Assembly (NCBI RefSeq): GCF_963678635.1
Contig: NC_087063.1
Location: 61,791,850 to 61,855,849, forward strand
DNA: 64,000 bases
Source of the DNA: Symsagittifera roscoffensis
Lineage: Eukaryota; Xenacoelomorpha; Acoela; Convolutidae
Direction: 5' to 3'
Shown here: positions 22,377 through 34,069 of the stretch, piece by piece
Layout of the letters: every line of letters begins with the position of its first letter
Position numbering within the stretch: position 1 is the first letter of the stretch
The notes under the pieces: model-generated
The model's input: only the letters and a program-made list of their open reading frames with translations
What the model was told of the DNA's origin: nothing
Databases searched by the model: none
Position numbers and translations under genes: made by a program

Positions 22377-22985
22377 ATGATAGATGCGATCTATCGTCGG
22401 CTGATGGATCGAGACTTCGCTCTGGAGGAGCCAGAGGTAGTCATGTTGCTGGTCGCCTTAATAAACATCTTAGGGCATGATAACCGTGGGGAAGTCTTAA
22501 TGATGGCCGCATATGGAGAAAGAGGAGTACTAGACCGCCCAAACATGACGGTTTTGAAGTGGAGGAACGGGGCTCTCTCAGGAAGTGACTTGGCGAAGGA
22601 GCCTGGGTTGGGAAGTTCCAGGACCTACCGACCAGGTGAGATGCCTCTGCCAACCAAGCGTAGGCCTGGTCTGAGAAGAATGCATCAGGAGATGAACAGC
22701 GAGGCTGCCTCGTCTAGTTCACAACTGAGAGCAGCTGTGCCACCAAAGAGGGCGAGAGTAGAAGAAGAAGTTCATACGAAAGAGACGATTCAAGATCTGA
22801 AAGGAACGATGCAAGAACTGGAGAAGACCAGAAGAGAGATAGATCAAGTGACTAAGACTATGCTCAGTGTAGAAGAAGACAGACATATGTGGAAAAAACA
22901 GTTTGAAGATTGTAAAAACAATCAGGGTCAAGAAAAAGAACGCTTGAGCAAGAATATAAAGAGCGATCGGAACGGCTGGCGTTGA
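22377..22985 (+). pseudogene. S polyprotein N-terminal module, NLS-like motif and coiled coil, copy 3
   Basis: The true start is deleted; this frame begins inside the N-terminal module (MIDAIYRRLMDRDF). It keeps the PPKRARVEEE motif, which resembles a classical nuclear localisation signal, and a heptad-rich coiled coil (LKGTMQELEKTRREIDQ). It ends in a frameshift at LSKNIKS, where copy 2 reads LRQEFKER. Confidence 0.65.
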
Positions 22986-24286
22986 CGACGGCAGTAGAAA
23001 AAGCGATACCTGCAAGGAATATTCGTCGATGGCAGTCCCCGATGGAGCTCCTAACGCCTCGCGAACTAAGTCAAACGACGGAGGTGCGACCCCCGACTAC
23101 GTCAGGAAGAGTGACGATCCCGGACCCAAGTGATACCCTAGGTGACCCAGTCGTGGAGCAGACAGTGCGGAAGTTGATAGAAACAGTTGGCCGACTAGTC
23201 GCTAATAGGAATGCGCCAGGTTCCGGGGTGACTGCACCCTATGGAAGAATCGACGACACGGGCAGATTGGAACTCTCCCAAGAAACGATAAAGAAAACGG
23301 GAGCTGACAGTGTCACGTTACCAGCAAAGACCTCTGCAGCCCCTGAGATGATGATGTGCCTATTCACTACTCTCTGGCAGAAGTTCAAGTGCGCGGTACT
23401 GGCCGTCTGCACCATACCGATGAGCACAAGAACGTTGACATCAGCAGGAATGAAGCAAAACGAAGGAGTCATCAGGTGGAACAGCATACTGAGAAATCTG
23501 GCGAGTCGTAATGCTGGACAGATGATCCTCATGGATATTGAACACGAGCTCCGAGCTATGGATCAGGCCAGACTTACCACCGATGGAATCCACTTTGATA
23601 GTATAGAAAGACAAGCCTGGATGAACCCAGTCTTCCAGGAGCGACTGGACGAAATGGAGGTCGAGCTCTTTGACACGGGAGTACTAAAGAAAGAAGAAAC
23701 GACGAACGAGCCGGCACTCTTAAGCTTCGTGCCCCCCCCCCCCAACCTAGAAACACGTCTCGGAGCGGTCCCAGCCGCGACCTACAGGCCGCAAAGCTCC
23801 AGCGAGCCAGGGCAAAAAACGTACGTACTGGACCGATTGGGAGAAGCGCCAGTAAGAAGAACCGTTAATCCACGGCGAAGATTGGGACCTGTCAACCCGA
23901 CTAAGGAGACAACAGGTACCTCGAGACCGGAAACGAGATCGGAGAACACGAGCACCAGCCGAGAAGAACGACGAACAGAGGGAAGCTCTTTGATGTGCTC
24001 GAGGCCCATACCTTCCCCCTGGCATGTCTATAAACAGGACCAGATGAAATTGAACTTTCAGACGGTAAGGTTTGCAGCCGATGCCAAAAGGATGCTGAAT
24101 GGAGCGACGCTATCCATCAACGGACTGCACTCAATCGCAGGTGTGGACTGGTTGATAGCAGCAGGCATTAACTTCACCCTCCATGACCTCCATAAGATTC
24201 GCCGATTTAGAGGGACTGCCCTCAAACAACACAATGGGTCCAGTAATTGCAAGACTTTTGCAGGACGTGAAACTGAATCATGGTGA
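22982..24286 (+). pseudogene. SGNH C-terminal half and linker, copy 3
   Basis: This long open frame of 434 residues covers the region after the coiled coil. SGNH block V (TTDGIHFD) is present but blocks I-III are deleted, as in copy 2. It then covers the Arg-rich linker and the WHVYKQDQ block. A run of 12 C near 23732-23743 corresponds to the 14 G of copy 2 and keeps the frame here, so this copy is longer in frame than its mirror. Confidence 0.65.
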
Positions 24287-25454
24287 AGGAAATTGAGAAG
24301 AAAGACCCGGAAGATTCTTGACAACGAGGGCATCAATAGGACAAATTGTCAAAGTGTTCTAGCAAATACGAGCAACCCCATGTTATGTGAAAGAAAGAGC
24401 ATACCCGAAACAGGTGGCACAAGAAGGCTATGTTAAGAAATATGGTGGGATGAAGATGATTAGGGAGGACGAGACTATCTTTGCAGCGTATGATAAAGTG
24501 GAAATGAGAAAAGCAAAGATTCTGATAGTCGCGAACTGAGACTTCGTGCATACCGCCAAGTATCTGTTTTGGCCTGACGTTGTATTGTTGGCAGCGCTCG
24601 ACCTGGACCTAATGCAGTCGGTGTCAATGACAATCGGGATACAACGACATACGGAAATGAACCCGATCACGATCGTATTTGCCGGCATAAACGACCATCT
24701 ACACAGTAGGCGTTTCCTGAGCAGACTCAGAGAGCCTACAACGGTAGAGGACACAGTATGGCCAGCGATAAAGAACATCCTCGAACCGATGGGTGAAATA
24801 ATGGACACGCTGAAAGAAGGTGCATTCCCAAAGATAACACCCAAAGCTGTGTTTGCACTGTCTCCGGGATATGCACATCTCCCGGATGGACTGAAGTTTG
24901 TATATGCGATGGTGGCGTTGCTCTCGGAAGGGAAATATGATGTGATCATATCTGCCCCGAATCGCAAAATAGAGATGGAGAACCTCAGACCACTTAGGGC
25001 GGAATTACATGCGGTGTGTTCTGACATCTCGATTGCTATGCGAGGATTCAAGGACCATTCACTACACATGTTAGTATTAGTTGAAGTACTGGGGTTGGAA
25101 CTGTCCAACTTCAGCCGACAACTCAAACTGAGACCAGAAAATGACGATGACCATCGAGTAATAGTAGCGATGTCTAACGACTTATGGTTCCGAGGAATGG
25201 AAATGATAGAGGAAGAAGATAGAAGGAAAAACTCTAAGGAGACGAGATGCCACTTCGAAGCAATGGTCCTGAGTACAAAACCAGAGACTAGCCGCATTGG
25301 GCACGGATGCTTTCGAGCGAGGCCCAGTGATGATCAAGAAAATCCATGCCTACCTGATGAAAGGGGTGAACCTGGCCAAAAATGCTGGAGAGAAATCAGC
25401 CGAGTTTGTAAACAGAGTGTGCCAAGTTACCCTGGAAGCTTTCTGGACACATAA
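24287..25454 (+). pseudogene. S polyprotein segment with GINDH motif, copy 3
   Basis: The open part is 24546-25454 and mirrors 11246-12592. It includes ITIVFAGINDHLHS and LSPGYAHLPDGLKF. A deletion of about 30 bases near 25290 shifts the frame, so residues after ETSRIGHG are out of frame. 24287-24545 is a frameshifted continuation of the previous segment. Confidence 0.6.
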
Positions 25455-25863
25455 TGTAAAGGGAGAAGAAGACTTTGACCGGACTGACAGCATGCTGGCA
25501 AAAGTTTACCCATCGCTCTCTCGATACCTGATTAGAGATTTCCTCCAAGCAGTCACAGAGTTATCAAGCGTGGAACTACTAGCCCTGTTCGGGAAGTTTG
25601 GAGCGGAGAACTTTGTGAGAGGACCAGTGGCACTGCTCACTGAAGAACTGCAGAATTTGAGGTTAGATGGACTTCTGACATTAATTGCGATAACGCACGG
25701 GAACTTGGGAGGATTGATGAATCTGACCCGCTACCCTGAGCAAATGAGAGAGAACGTGAGGAGGTTTGACGTGAAGCGGCCCACTGACCAAAATAAGAGA
25801 TCTGCGACATACTCTTATCCAGTACCTCCTGCAGCAGAATCGCTTTGGAACGGGAGAGGATGA
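25297..25863 (+). pseudogene. S polyprotein distal segment, copy 3
   Basis: The correct frame resumes here (FERGPVMIKKIHAYL, LARYLIRDFLQAVTE-like) and matches 48390-49220 of copy 6. It ends by the same frameshift as copy 2. ORF-A and ORF-B are missing downstream. Confidence 0.6.
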
Positions 25864-25897
25864 GACGATTCAAAAGGAAGAACTAAAAGGAAGAACT

Positions 25898-26276
25898 AAC
25901 TAACAGTTTTCGATTGATGAGAAGCTAGGAGTTGAGGGAAAGTGTTGATTCATCTCCGATGGATATGATGATTTTTATCTACTGAACAAAAACATTAGTA
26001 AAATGATAATAAGTAGAAGCCTTGTTTATAGGAGTGACCTCGTGTCCTGGGGATACTGAGACCCAGCCATGAGCTCACATTTTTTGCATGTAACTAAGTG
26101 AATTTACGCGATATGCCCGATAGCCTAAAATAGTAATGACATTTTCGACCCGATGTTAAGGCACCAAACATAGACCTGGCTTCGGTAGAGAAGATTGAAA
26201 GCATGTGAAGCTGTGTTTAGACGCTAGCCAGTCGTTTCAGAACCTAGCTTTATTTTTCTTCGGTATGTATGTAACA
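25898..26276 (+). repeat. LTR remnant of copy 3 (3' 0.38 kb)
   Basis: Its landmarks GATGAGAAGCTAGGAG and GGGGATACTGAGACCCAGCC align with the 3' part of the other LTRs. The terminus is ATGTAACA at 26269-26276. At its left edge, 25873-25899 holds a short tandem duplication (AAAAGGAAGAACT twice). Confidence 0.65.
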
Positions 26277-26356
26277 GTCGCCAACTCAAGTCACAAATGA
26301 GGTTAAAGAAAAATAGGCCCTATAACCATTGGCTCAAGAGTCAGGGAAACTATCTC
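26277..26356. other. 80-bp spacer between the LTR ends of copies 3 and 4
   Basis: This stretch lies between two outward LTR termini and matches no other part of the window that I can see. It may be original host DNA or a remnant of target sequence. Confidence 0.5.
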
Positions 26357-27918
26357 TGTAACATTCGCCCGGAAGTACAAATCGGTGGAAATGAAGCTAG
26401 GTTCTAAAACGACTGGCCAGCGTCTAAACACAGCCCTACGTGCTTTTCACCGTCTCTGCCAAAGCCAATTCTTTTGGTGGTCTTTCTAACATCGGGTCGA
26501 CAAAAAAATATTACTATTTCCGGCTTTGATCAGAACGCTCTAATTAACTTATTTATATGCAAAATTAGTGAGCTCATGGCTGGGTCTCAGTATCCCTAGA
26601 CCACGAGATCACTCCTAAAAACAGGGCTACTACTTTTTTACTATATTACTTTTGTTTTTGTTCAAGAGATAAAAATCAAAATCTCCATCGAAGATGGATC
26701 AACCCTTTCCCATAACTCCTAGCTTCTCATGATCTAAAACGAATTATGATGTTATTAATTCAATTCAGGACATCTCCAGGAAACTAAAAATTTATAAAAT
26801 ACAGTTCTGGTTCTCCTCCCGAGACCCCTCCGGATTCTGGAAGTCAGGGAAATAACGGCCTTACTACTTTCAGGAAGGCTGGACACGCCTTCCCAACACC
26901 CTTCCCTATTCTCGGGATTCGCGTTGTAACGTTTGTGGTGGCACAATCGTTACAACTAGGAATGGTTGTGGGTCACAATAATCATCTTATCGTTCGTATT
27001 TCTCGTCTGACTCTTCTCTGTCTAATTTTAAGTTTGTTCTCTTTTAATGTTGTGTAATCGTACCACTGCCTTCCGCGTTCGTCAAAATGAACGATTAAGA
27101 TCACTAATTCGATAAAACCGTTAACCTTCCCACTCAGATGTCACAATAAAATTTCGAATTCCGACTTTGCATTTTTGTACATTCTGGTCGAATGTCACAT
27201 ACACCCCGGACAGCCCGGTCAATGTCCTCTTTGAGTCCCCTAGTCTTCATCAAAATGGTTCAGTGCCATCGAACAGAATTTACAAAATATATAAAAACAC
27301 TTTTATCCACGTCATATCGACTCACTGCAAAATACAAATGGCACCATACTAAACTATTATAGCCTTCCAAATTCTTTCACTAATCTGCACTTTCGAGGAT
27401 ATGACTTAAGATAAAATATTTTTCTGACTTCTAATTTCTATGTCCCGATTTAAAACTTTTTCTTCTAGGTTTAAAAAGTGTTGGGACGCAGGACGGTCCT
27501 GCCAACCAACAAACTAAAATTATCCTACTATGCTTTCTCCCTTCGGAAATTTAGTTGTTATTGGTCCTGAATTTTAAAATTAACGAACTCGGTGGTTAAA
27601 AGGAACTTTGAAATAATCTCCCTCTTCAAGAGATTACCCAAGCCTTTCATATCACCACAAAATGATCAGTCGTCTTATTTGATAAAAAACAATCATGCAG
27701 GCTGGAAAATTTAATATATTTTCCGTTCAAGCCTTTTTAAGTGAATAGTAAGTGTCTCTAAAGCCACTAACTAAAATCATAACGCAAACTTACAAATGCA
27801 ACAAACTTTTTAATCTTCAAAACTCAAGTAAATGTTCTCTCTTCAGTTTCAGTTGCAAACTTAATTGCTTTGTTTCTCATTTGAGTTTATCTCACAAAAA
27901 CAATTCTGAGTTTTAACA
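26357..27918 (-). repeat. 3' LTR of copy 4, full length
   Basis: On the sense strand it starts TGTTAAAACTCAG (27918) and ends GGGCGAATGTTACA (26357), 1562 bp, with TGT...ACA ends. The sense sequence immediately upstream is purine-rich (GAAGGAGAAGA), a good PPT. It includes the single motif GACCCCTCCGGATT that is amplified at 62.6 kb. This is the best-defined LTR in the window. Confidence 0.75.
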
Positions 27919-28039
27919 TCTTCTCCTTCGTTGATTTTTTGTTTTTCTGTTCACTTTTTGTTTTCGTCGTTTAGAAGTTCTAAAACTTCTAAATTCTTCC
28001 AGTTTTTCTTCTTTTTGCGTCTTGTTTTTCGGCCATTTG

Positions 28040-30854
28040 TCAATGCTCCATCCCTTCCTCCTGCGACATTGACCCCGCGCTTTCAGTCTCAGTGTCTTGC
28101 AACATGTCAGTAGCTATTCTGACGCTGTTTGAGGCAGTCCTCCAACACTTCTGCTCTTCTACTCTTTGTTTGCAACAAGGTAGAGGATCAACGTTAATTT
28201 CCCTGTTTCGGCAGAAGCTGTTGTGGAGGCACAACGTCACTTTTCTCTCCAAGTCTTCCTTCAAAATGTCTTCTGTTTCTCTCCCGTCACATTCACTTGT
28301 CCTAGACGTCATCTTCACAGCGGTGGTTACTGCATTTCGATGAGCTACAAAAGCTCGCTTGAAAGCTCCTGCTCCAATTTCCAGCTGATACACACTGTAC
28401 ACCTGTGCTTCGACATATGCTTCTTGGCATATTTATACAACCATGCAGTCATGTTGGCTCTGAACCATGGCATCAGTCGTCTCGTGGCCCATATTTTTTT
28501 CGCTTCCATCGGAATGGTCAGGAGTTTGCACGTAGTCTCAAAAAGATCTAAATCCAATTCCTGCAATTGCTCTTTCGAAGGGTTTCTTGTCGATTGCTCT
28601 CTTTCACCAGTGCTTCCAGCCTTCGTATCACCATCATAAATCCCAGTGTTACTATCGTTATGGGCTGTGATGAATCTAGTAAACCCATGGAGAGCAACTC
28701 TCCACAGTCCCAGATCAACACCAGATTACCACGCCCGGGATACCACCATGTTTGTAGCAAGCAATGGCAGGGGAACTCATCATGAGTCAACATGATGCTT
28801 CTCCAATTACGCTTTCTCGACGCTTCCAGTAGTGGTTCCACTTCAATCATCACTGGGGTGGATTCATCATTCTCGTCTACCGCATTGTAATCCGTAGCTG
28901 TTGATCCTTTCTGCTTCTGTCTTTCAAAATCACTGAAATTCCCACTGGCGTATCCCATGAATTTCTTTCCCAGTATCGGTTCTAACTCCTCTTTGGTTCT
29001 CTCTGGAACTGCTGAGATTGTTTTGCACAATAACTTGTAAGATTTTTCTGACCTTCTCGCTAGTCTTACGCATTTCGTACTCTTTACATCCACTGCTACG
29101 AAATGCACTGGGGTTCTGCTTTTGCACATTGGAGCTAATGTTGATCCTACTAAATATCGCGCTCCCGTCTGTCTGCGATAGGTTTCACTGTGCCGGAAGT
29201 TCATTTCCGCCTCGATCGCTTCTCTCCACTTTCCAATATACTTTTGTTCGGTTTGCAAAACTCCCGGAAACACTTCTACACTGATAGTCGTGACCATCTC
29301 ATGCTTTTGCTCTAATTCAATAGTGACTATATAGAACCAAACATGCTGTAGAATCCCAATGCAGTCACTAGATTCACCTCGGTTCCTCCATGGCAATCTG
29401 CATTCAATTCCCTTTCCGTTTTTGCTTTCATTACGATGTTTCCAAACAATATTGTTAATTGCTTGTGTTGTTTCGCCAGGGTCTTTACGCAATCCAGACC
29501 TCCACAGATGTGACCCTCCAGTCCACAGACTTCCGCCAGACAGCTACTAGGTTTAACCCAGTCCACTGGTCCCCAGCCAGGCAACTCCACTTTATCTTCT
29601 CCGTTGCTCTTAGAGGCTGTCATCATCAAATTGTAAATGATGTTACGTCACGCAAGTTACAGTCTGAATTCAATTCCATCTGTACGTCCTGTGTTGCACG
29701 CAATATCGAATCGGCGTTAGGACTCGGACAACACGATGGTGTCATCAATTCCCACACCACCATAAGACTCGTTCTTAGCAGTTCGTCCGAAAATACCAAT
29801 CCAAATTCCACTCGGTTGTCAGATTTTGGCACTGGAGGTCCAGTTACCTTTTTTTTTCCAACACAAGTCCCAGCTTAGTCTGCTGGTTAGTAGCGCTTCT
29901 TATTGTAGCGGTTCTTGACGTCCAGAATCTTAGCAACACTGCTTGCCCGTAATCAAAGAAGCAATCGCGTATGTCTTCATTTATGAAAGGGTTGTACGCC
30001 ATTCCTACGATTCCAGACACGTAACTGTACGATTTCTTCCTGATCGAACCACAGTATCCACTCGACTTCGGCAGTGCTCCCATAGATACTTTTGTGAGCC
30101 TCATCTCCTTGTTAGAGACTCTCCTTTTTTCGTCAATCTTTTTCATTTGTGTCAGCTCCACAGACTCCTTCATGTTCACTCGCATCGGTTTACTCTGATG
30201 GATGTTCAAAAGTGCTAGTAACAGCAAGGCTTTCGCTCGTTCATCGCCTTCTCTTAGCATCTTGACACATGATATTTGTTCTACCATGAATCGAATGAAT
30301 CAGAGAGCGTTTCTCCGTTTCGCGCATACTAAGTCCGCTCCTTCTTGAGTGATTAGATCCCTCTTACTCGTCATTAAGAATACCTTCTCTCCCTTCGATC
30401 TTTTTCTCTCTTCTGAATCATATTCCCACCGTGTTAGTCCAGTCATGCACCAGGCGAATCTCATTTGTAATTTTATTCTCACATAGGCTATAGCTATCAG
30501 AGCGTGTATCTTCGGGATGGTTCTCATTTCTTCTTCGAAGTACCTTAACACTACTGCTCTCCATGGTAGGCTCACCAACTGCTCTATCGTTTCCGCGTGC
30601 ATCTCAGAAGATACCAGAGTTCCGTCTGCCTTCTGCTTCATGGATGTGCCTTGCATAATCGTCTCTAAATAAACTTCCATAGCACTTTTGTTTTCTAGAG
30701 CAATCTCCATGTATCCACCAGCGGGTTCATCAATCGATACAGTTTCCGACACTGTCAGTCGGTTGTACTCCACTGGACTAGCTGTCCTACGACGCTTCCC
30801 TTTCCATGGTTCATGGAAGATGGTTTGAAATCTTGTTGGGTACTCTCTCCACAT
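28040..30854 (-). pseudogene. ORF-B remnant, copy 4
   Basis: In sense order the pieces are 30854-30300, 30287-29844, 29832-29626, 29629-29327, 29492-28548, 28566-28345 and 28402-28040. The 314-residue piece at 28548-29492 holds the FPGVLQTEQK and CKSRTPVHFVAVD blocks; the last piece holds CLHNSFCRNRE. Many lesions are shared with copy 2, but some frames are still joined here that are broken there. Confidence 0.7.
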
Positions 30855-32294
30855 TGGCTGATTACTTCCATTTCCAGTGTTGCTCCAGTCAGAGTGCGGT
30901 CACTCCTCTTGGTTTTATATTTTATATCTGGCTGATCTTAATCCTGCCATGAAAATGGAGGGCACCAGCGCTACGTCAGTCAACATTCTGTCAGTGCCAG
31001 GCAACCGGTCACCACCCTGTCCCATGTCCATGGCTTCTTCGACGCGCTTTCTTTTGGCTGAGCTGTCAGCTTTTACCGAGATTTCAGAGTCCACTTTTGT
31101 TTTTTTGCAGCTTTCCTCAATGTCACTTTGCTGCCAAGTTTCAATTTAATATCATTAATCTTGTCAATTACCATCTTTGATCGCATCGTTCCTTTTCGGG
31201 TTCTCGACAGTTACACTACTTCATCATTGCCTTCTTGCGGTGTTGTCTTTATAGGAGAATTTGCCTCACTTTCGTCAGTGGCCGAGTTGATCAATATTTC
31301 GCCCAATCTCCCTTCACACTCGTCGAGTTTGTCAAGGACTTCCCGCATTAGTGGTCTGTTGAGACCTGTTTTTAGTATAGACTGAGTCCCGTAGCTCTGA
31401 ACTACTTTCCAGACCTCTTCCATGAAGGCAACTCTGTCCATATTGCATCCCGTCCTATTCTCGTGGTCTCTATGATGAATTTGCCACTCTCCTTTGGGCA
31501 ACGTTCCCAAGAAAGGTAAACTGGCAGTGTCTTCTATTCTTCTTCTCCTCGATGATTTCATTAACAATTTCTTTTCGGCTTTTTAGAATTGCTCGGAGAG
31601 CTGCTCTCCAGCAAATTGCGGTTCATTTCTATGAAGGCCGACGGAGGTTCCAGCGTGGAAGTTCCCTCGTCTGCTGGCTCAGCCGTTCCTTCTAACGTGT
31701 CTGTGCCCTTTTCAAAATCGCTGAGGAAGTTGAAGTCCAGGCTGGACATCTCCCTGTCGAAGCCTTGTCGTCTTCTTTCTCAGCCTGATCGAAATCCTGC
31801 TTCATAGGCTCTTCCGATCGACGGCTTCTTTGGATCGACGGCTTCCTGGATTCTTTCCCGAACTCAAGGGTTCTTGCTCTTCATCTTTTATTCCATCTGC
31901 AAACTTCGGTATAACTAGTCTGCCAGCTGATCGATCTTCTTCCTCTCCGTGCACTACCTTGACTTCTTCACAGCCGAAGGGTGCTAGCATGGTTTTTAAT
32001 ATGTAGTGTTCCGCCCACCGTTAACTCTGGTTTTACACTCGTCAAGGTAAGGGAGGCTTCTGATAAGTCAGCCTTGCCTCTCATGACCATAGGCGCTAGA
32101 TCCAGTTTCGCCGATTCCTCGTCAAATCGTCCAGGCTTCGGAGTCGCTGTATTGTTCATTCGTCTCCTCGTTGTTTCATCCGTGTAGGCAAACTGCGTAT
32201 ACTGCAGCACTGCGACGTTTCTGCCCACGAAGCACGGGTCCATCATCTCTGAGAATTTCGCTACCCTCCTTTCATTAGTTTCGAAGGCTCTCAA
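30855..32294 (-). pseudogene. ORF-A remnant, copy 4
   Basis: The pieces are 32294-31968, 31990-31802, 31749-31561 and 31567-31211, then frameshifted sequence to 30855. They keep AAVLQYTQFAYTD, the YGTQSILKTGLN block and the KTKVDSE region. It is more complete than copy 2, which has lost the middle by deletion. Confidence 0.65.
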
Positions 32295-32295
32295 C

Positions 32296-33182
32296 CTAGG
32301 GGGTTTGTACTACGGAGTCTGCTCCGAGCAACATCCTTCTAATCAAGGGAAATTCGGGGATCTCTTCTGGCAGTTTCTTGCAGTCACGCCAATTTTTTGT
32401 TTCTTCTCTCAATTTGTGATATGATGCAGTCAGACGAGAATTTCTTGTAATCTCGCCGTTCGTCTTGTTGCAGGGCCTTGTATTCCAGAGTTTAGGGAAT
32501 ATTTCGATGTGCCCTCTATCCACTTCTCCCATCCGATGACGGAAGTGATCATCAAAGTTTATGACAGTCGTCTCCGACTCTGATATTTCTGCGAACAACA
32601 AGTCCTCACTCATCATTTCTCGTAGTGCGTGCTGTTCACTCCAGTTAAGTGCACTTCCGTCCACTGCTGATATGAGGTTCAGGTGCAACACCGACCTCCT
32701 GTATGCCTCCACCTTATTCTCAGGTAACGCAAACGTGACTGCAGGACCGTATATCACCGTCACGAGCTCCGTGGCTCCTCTGATCAGAGCTAAGAGATCG
32801 GTTCTCATGGCTAGGCTCAAGTCAGTCAACAGGGGCATGCCCCCAGCATGACGTCGCACGTCTTCTTCCTTTTGAATTGTGTCATCCTCTCCCGTTCCAA
32901 AGCGATTCTGCTGCAGGAGGTACTGGATACCTTCTTGGCTGATTTCTCGGCTGATTTCTCTCCAGCATTTTTGGCCAGGTTCACCTCTTTCACCAGGTAG
33001 GCATGGATTTTCTTGATCATCACTGAGCCTCGCTCGAAAGCATCCGTGCCCAATGCGGCTATTCGAAGGGTCAAGTGCAGCCACTTGTAAGCCTCTGGTT
33101 TTGTTCTCAAGACCATTGCTTCCAAGTGAGCTCTCGTCTCCTTGGAGTTTTTCCTTCTATCTTCTTCCTCTTTCATTTCCAT
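32296..33182 (-). pseudogene. S/A polyprotein middle segment with internal deletion, copy 4
   Basis: A first frame (33182-32826) covers RIAALGTDAFERG and IKKIHAYLV. A deletion removes the region that in copies 2 and 6 encodes FVNRVCQ through DLRHTL. The second frame (33084-32296) then resumes with QYLLQQNRFGTGED, GGMPLLTDLSLAMRTD and LISAVDGSALNW. It keeps the ISESETTVINFDDH part lost from copy 6. Confidence 0.6.
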
Positions 33183-33293
33183 TACTCGGAACGATCAGTC
33201 GTTAGACATCGCTACTATTACTCGATGGTCATCGTCAATTTCTGGTCTCAGTTTGAGTTGTCGGCTGAAGTTGGACAGTTCCAACTCCAGCAC

Positions 33294-33938
33294 TTAGTCT
33301 AATACTAGCATGTGTAGTGAATGGTCCTTGAATCCTCGCATAGCAATCGAGATGTCAGAAGACACCGCAGGTAATTCCGTTCTAAGTGGTCTTAAGTTCT
33401 CCATCTCTATTCCGCGATTCGGGGCAGATATGATCACATCATACTTCCCTTCCGAGAGCAACGCCACCATCGCATATACAAACTTCAGTCCATCCGGGAG
33501 ATGTGCATATTCCGGAGACAGTGCAAACACAGCTTTGGGTGTTATCTTCGGGAATGCACCTTCTTTCAGCGTGTCCATTATTTCACCCATCGGTTCGAGG
33601 ATGTTCTTTATCGTGGAGGTGAAGTTAATGCCAGCTGCTATCAAACAAACCACACCTGCGATTGAGTACAGTCCGTTGACGGATAGCGTCGCTCCATTCA
33701 GCATCCTTATGGCATCGGCTGCAAACCTTACCGTCTGAAAGTTCAATTTCATCTGGTCCTGTTTATAGACATGCCAGGGGGAAGGTACGGGCCTCGAGCA
33801 CATCAAAGAGCTTCTCTCTGATCGTCGTTCTTCTCGGCTGGTGCTCGTAGTCTCTGATCTAGTCTCCGATCTCGTATCCGATCTCGTTTCCGGTATCGAG
33901 GTACCTGTTGATTCCTTAGTCGGGTTGACAGGTCCCAA
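33294..33938 (-). pseudogene. S polyprotein linker fused by deletion to distal segment, copy 4
   Basis: The Arg/Ser/Thr-rich linker carries an expanded repeat (RSDTRSETRSET) encoded by degenerate 12-bp units at about 33848-33895. It continues through WHVYKQDQMKLNF to GINFTST, then jumps to IKNILEPMGE, losing the GINDH region. Confidence 0.6.
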
Positions 33939-34069
33939 TCTTCGCCGTGGATTAATAGTTCTTCTGACTGGTGCTTCTTCTAATCAATCCAGGACGTCCG
34001 TTTTTTGCCCTGGCTCGCTGGAGCTTTGCGGCCTGTAGGTCACGGCTTGGACCGCTCCGAGACGTGTTT

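Larger units (their letters stand above)
11260..25872. repeat. Large inverted repeat (copy 2 5' half versus copy 3) around the gap
   Basis: The left arm (about 11260-19016) and right arm (19217-25872) are reverse complements carrying the same gene fragments and mostly the same lesions: the RT/pre-integrase fusion, YVDE, the integrase-core deletion and the SGNH block I-III deletion. Each arm also has private changes. The right arm lacks the macro-like domain and a 12-bp segment; the left arm lacks the NLS segment. Scattered substitutions also distinguish them, so it is not simply one read placed twice. Confidence 0.8.
19217..26276 (+). mobile_element. Copy 3 of the giant element, degenerate, ORF-A and ORF-B deleted
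   Basis: It carries protease-RT linker, RT, integrase remnants, half of the macro-like ORF and most of the S polyprotein. At 25873-25900 it is joined directly to the last 0.38 kb of an LTR, skipping ORF-A, ORF-B and most of the LTR. The LTR terminus is ATGTAACA at 26269-26276. Confidence 0.75.

Noticed and set aside
26200-26450. The facing LTR ends as terminal inverted repeats of a DNA transposon
   Set aside because: Each end belongs to an LTR with a purine tract and pol genes; the inversion comes from two copies facing each other.
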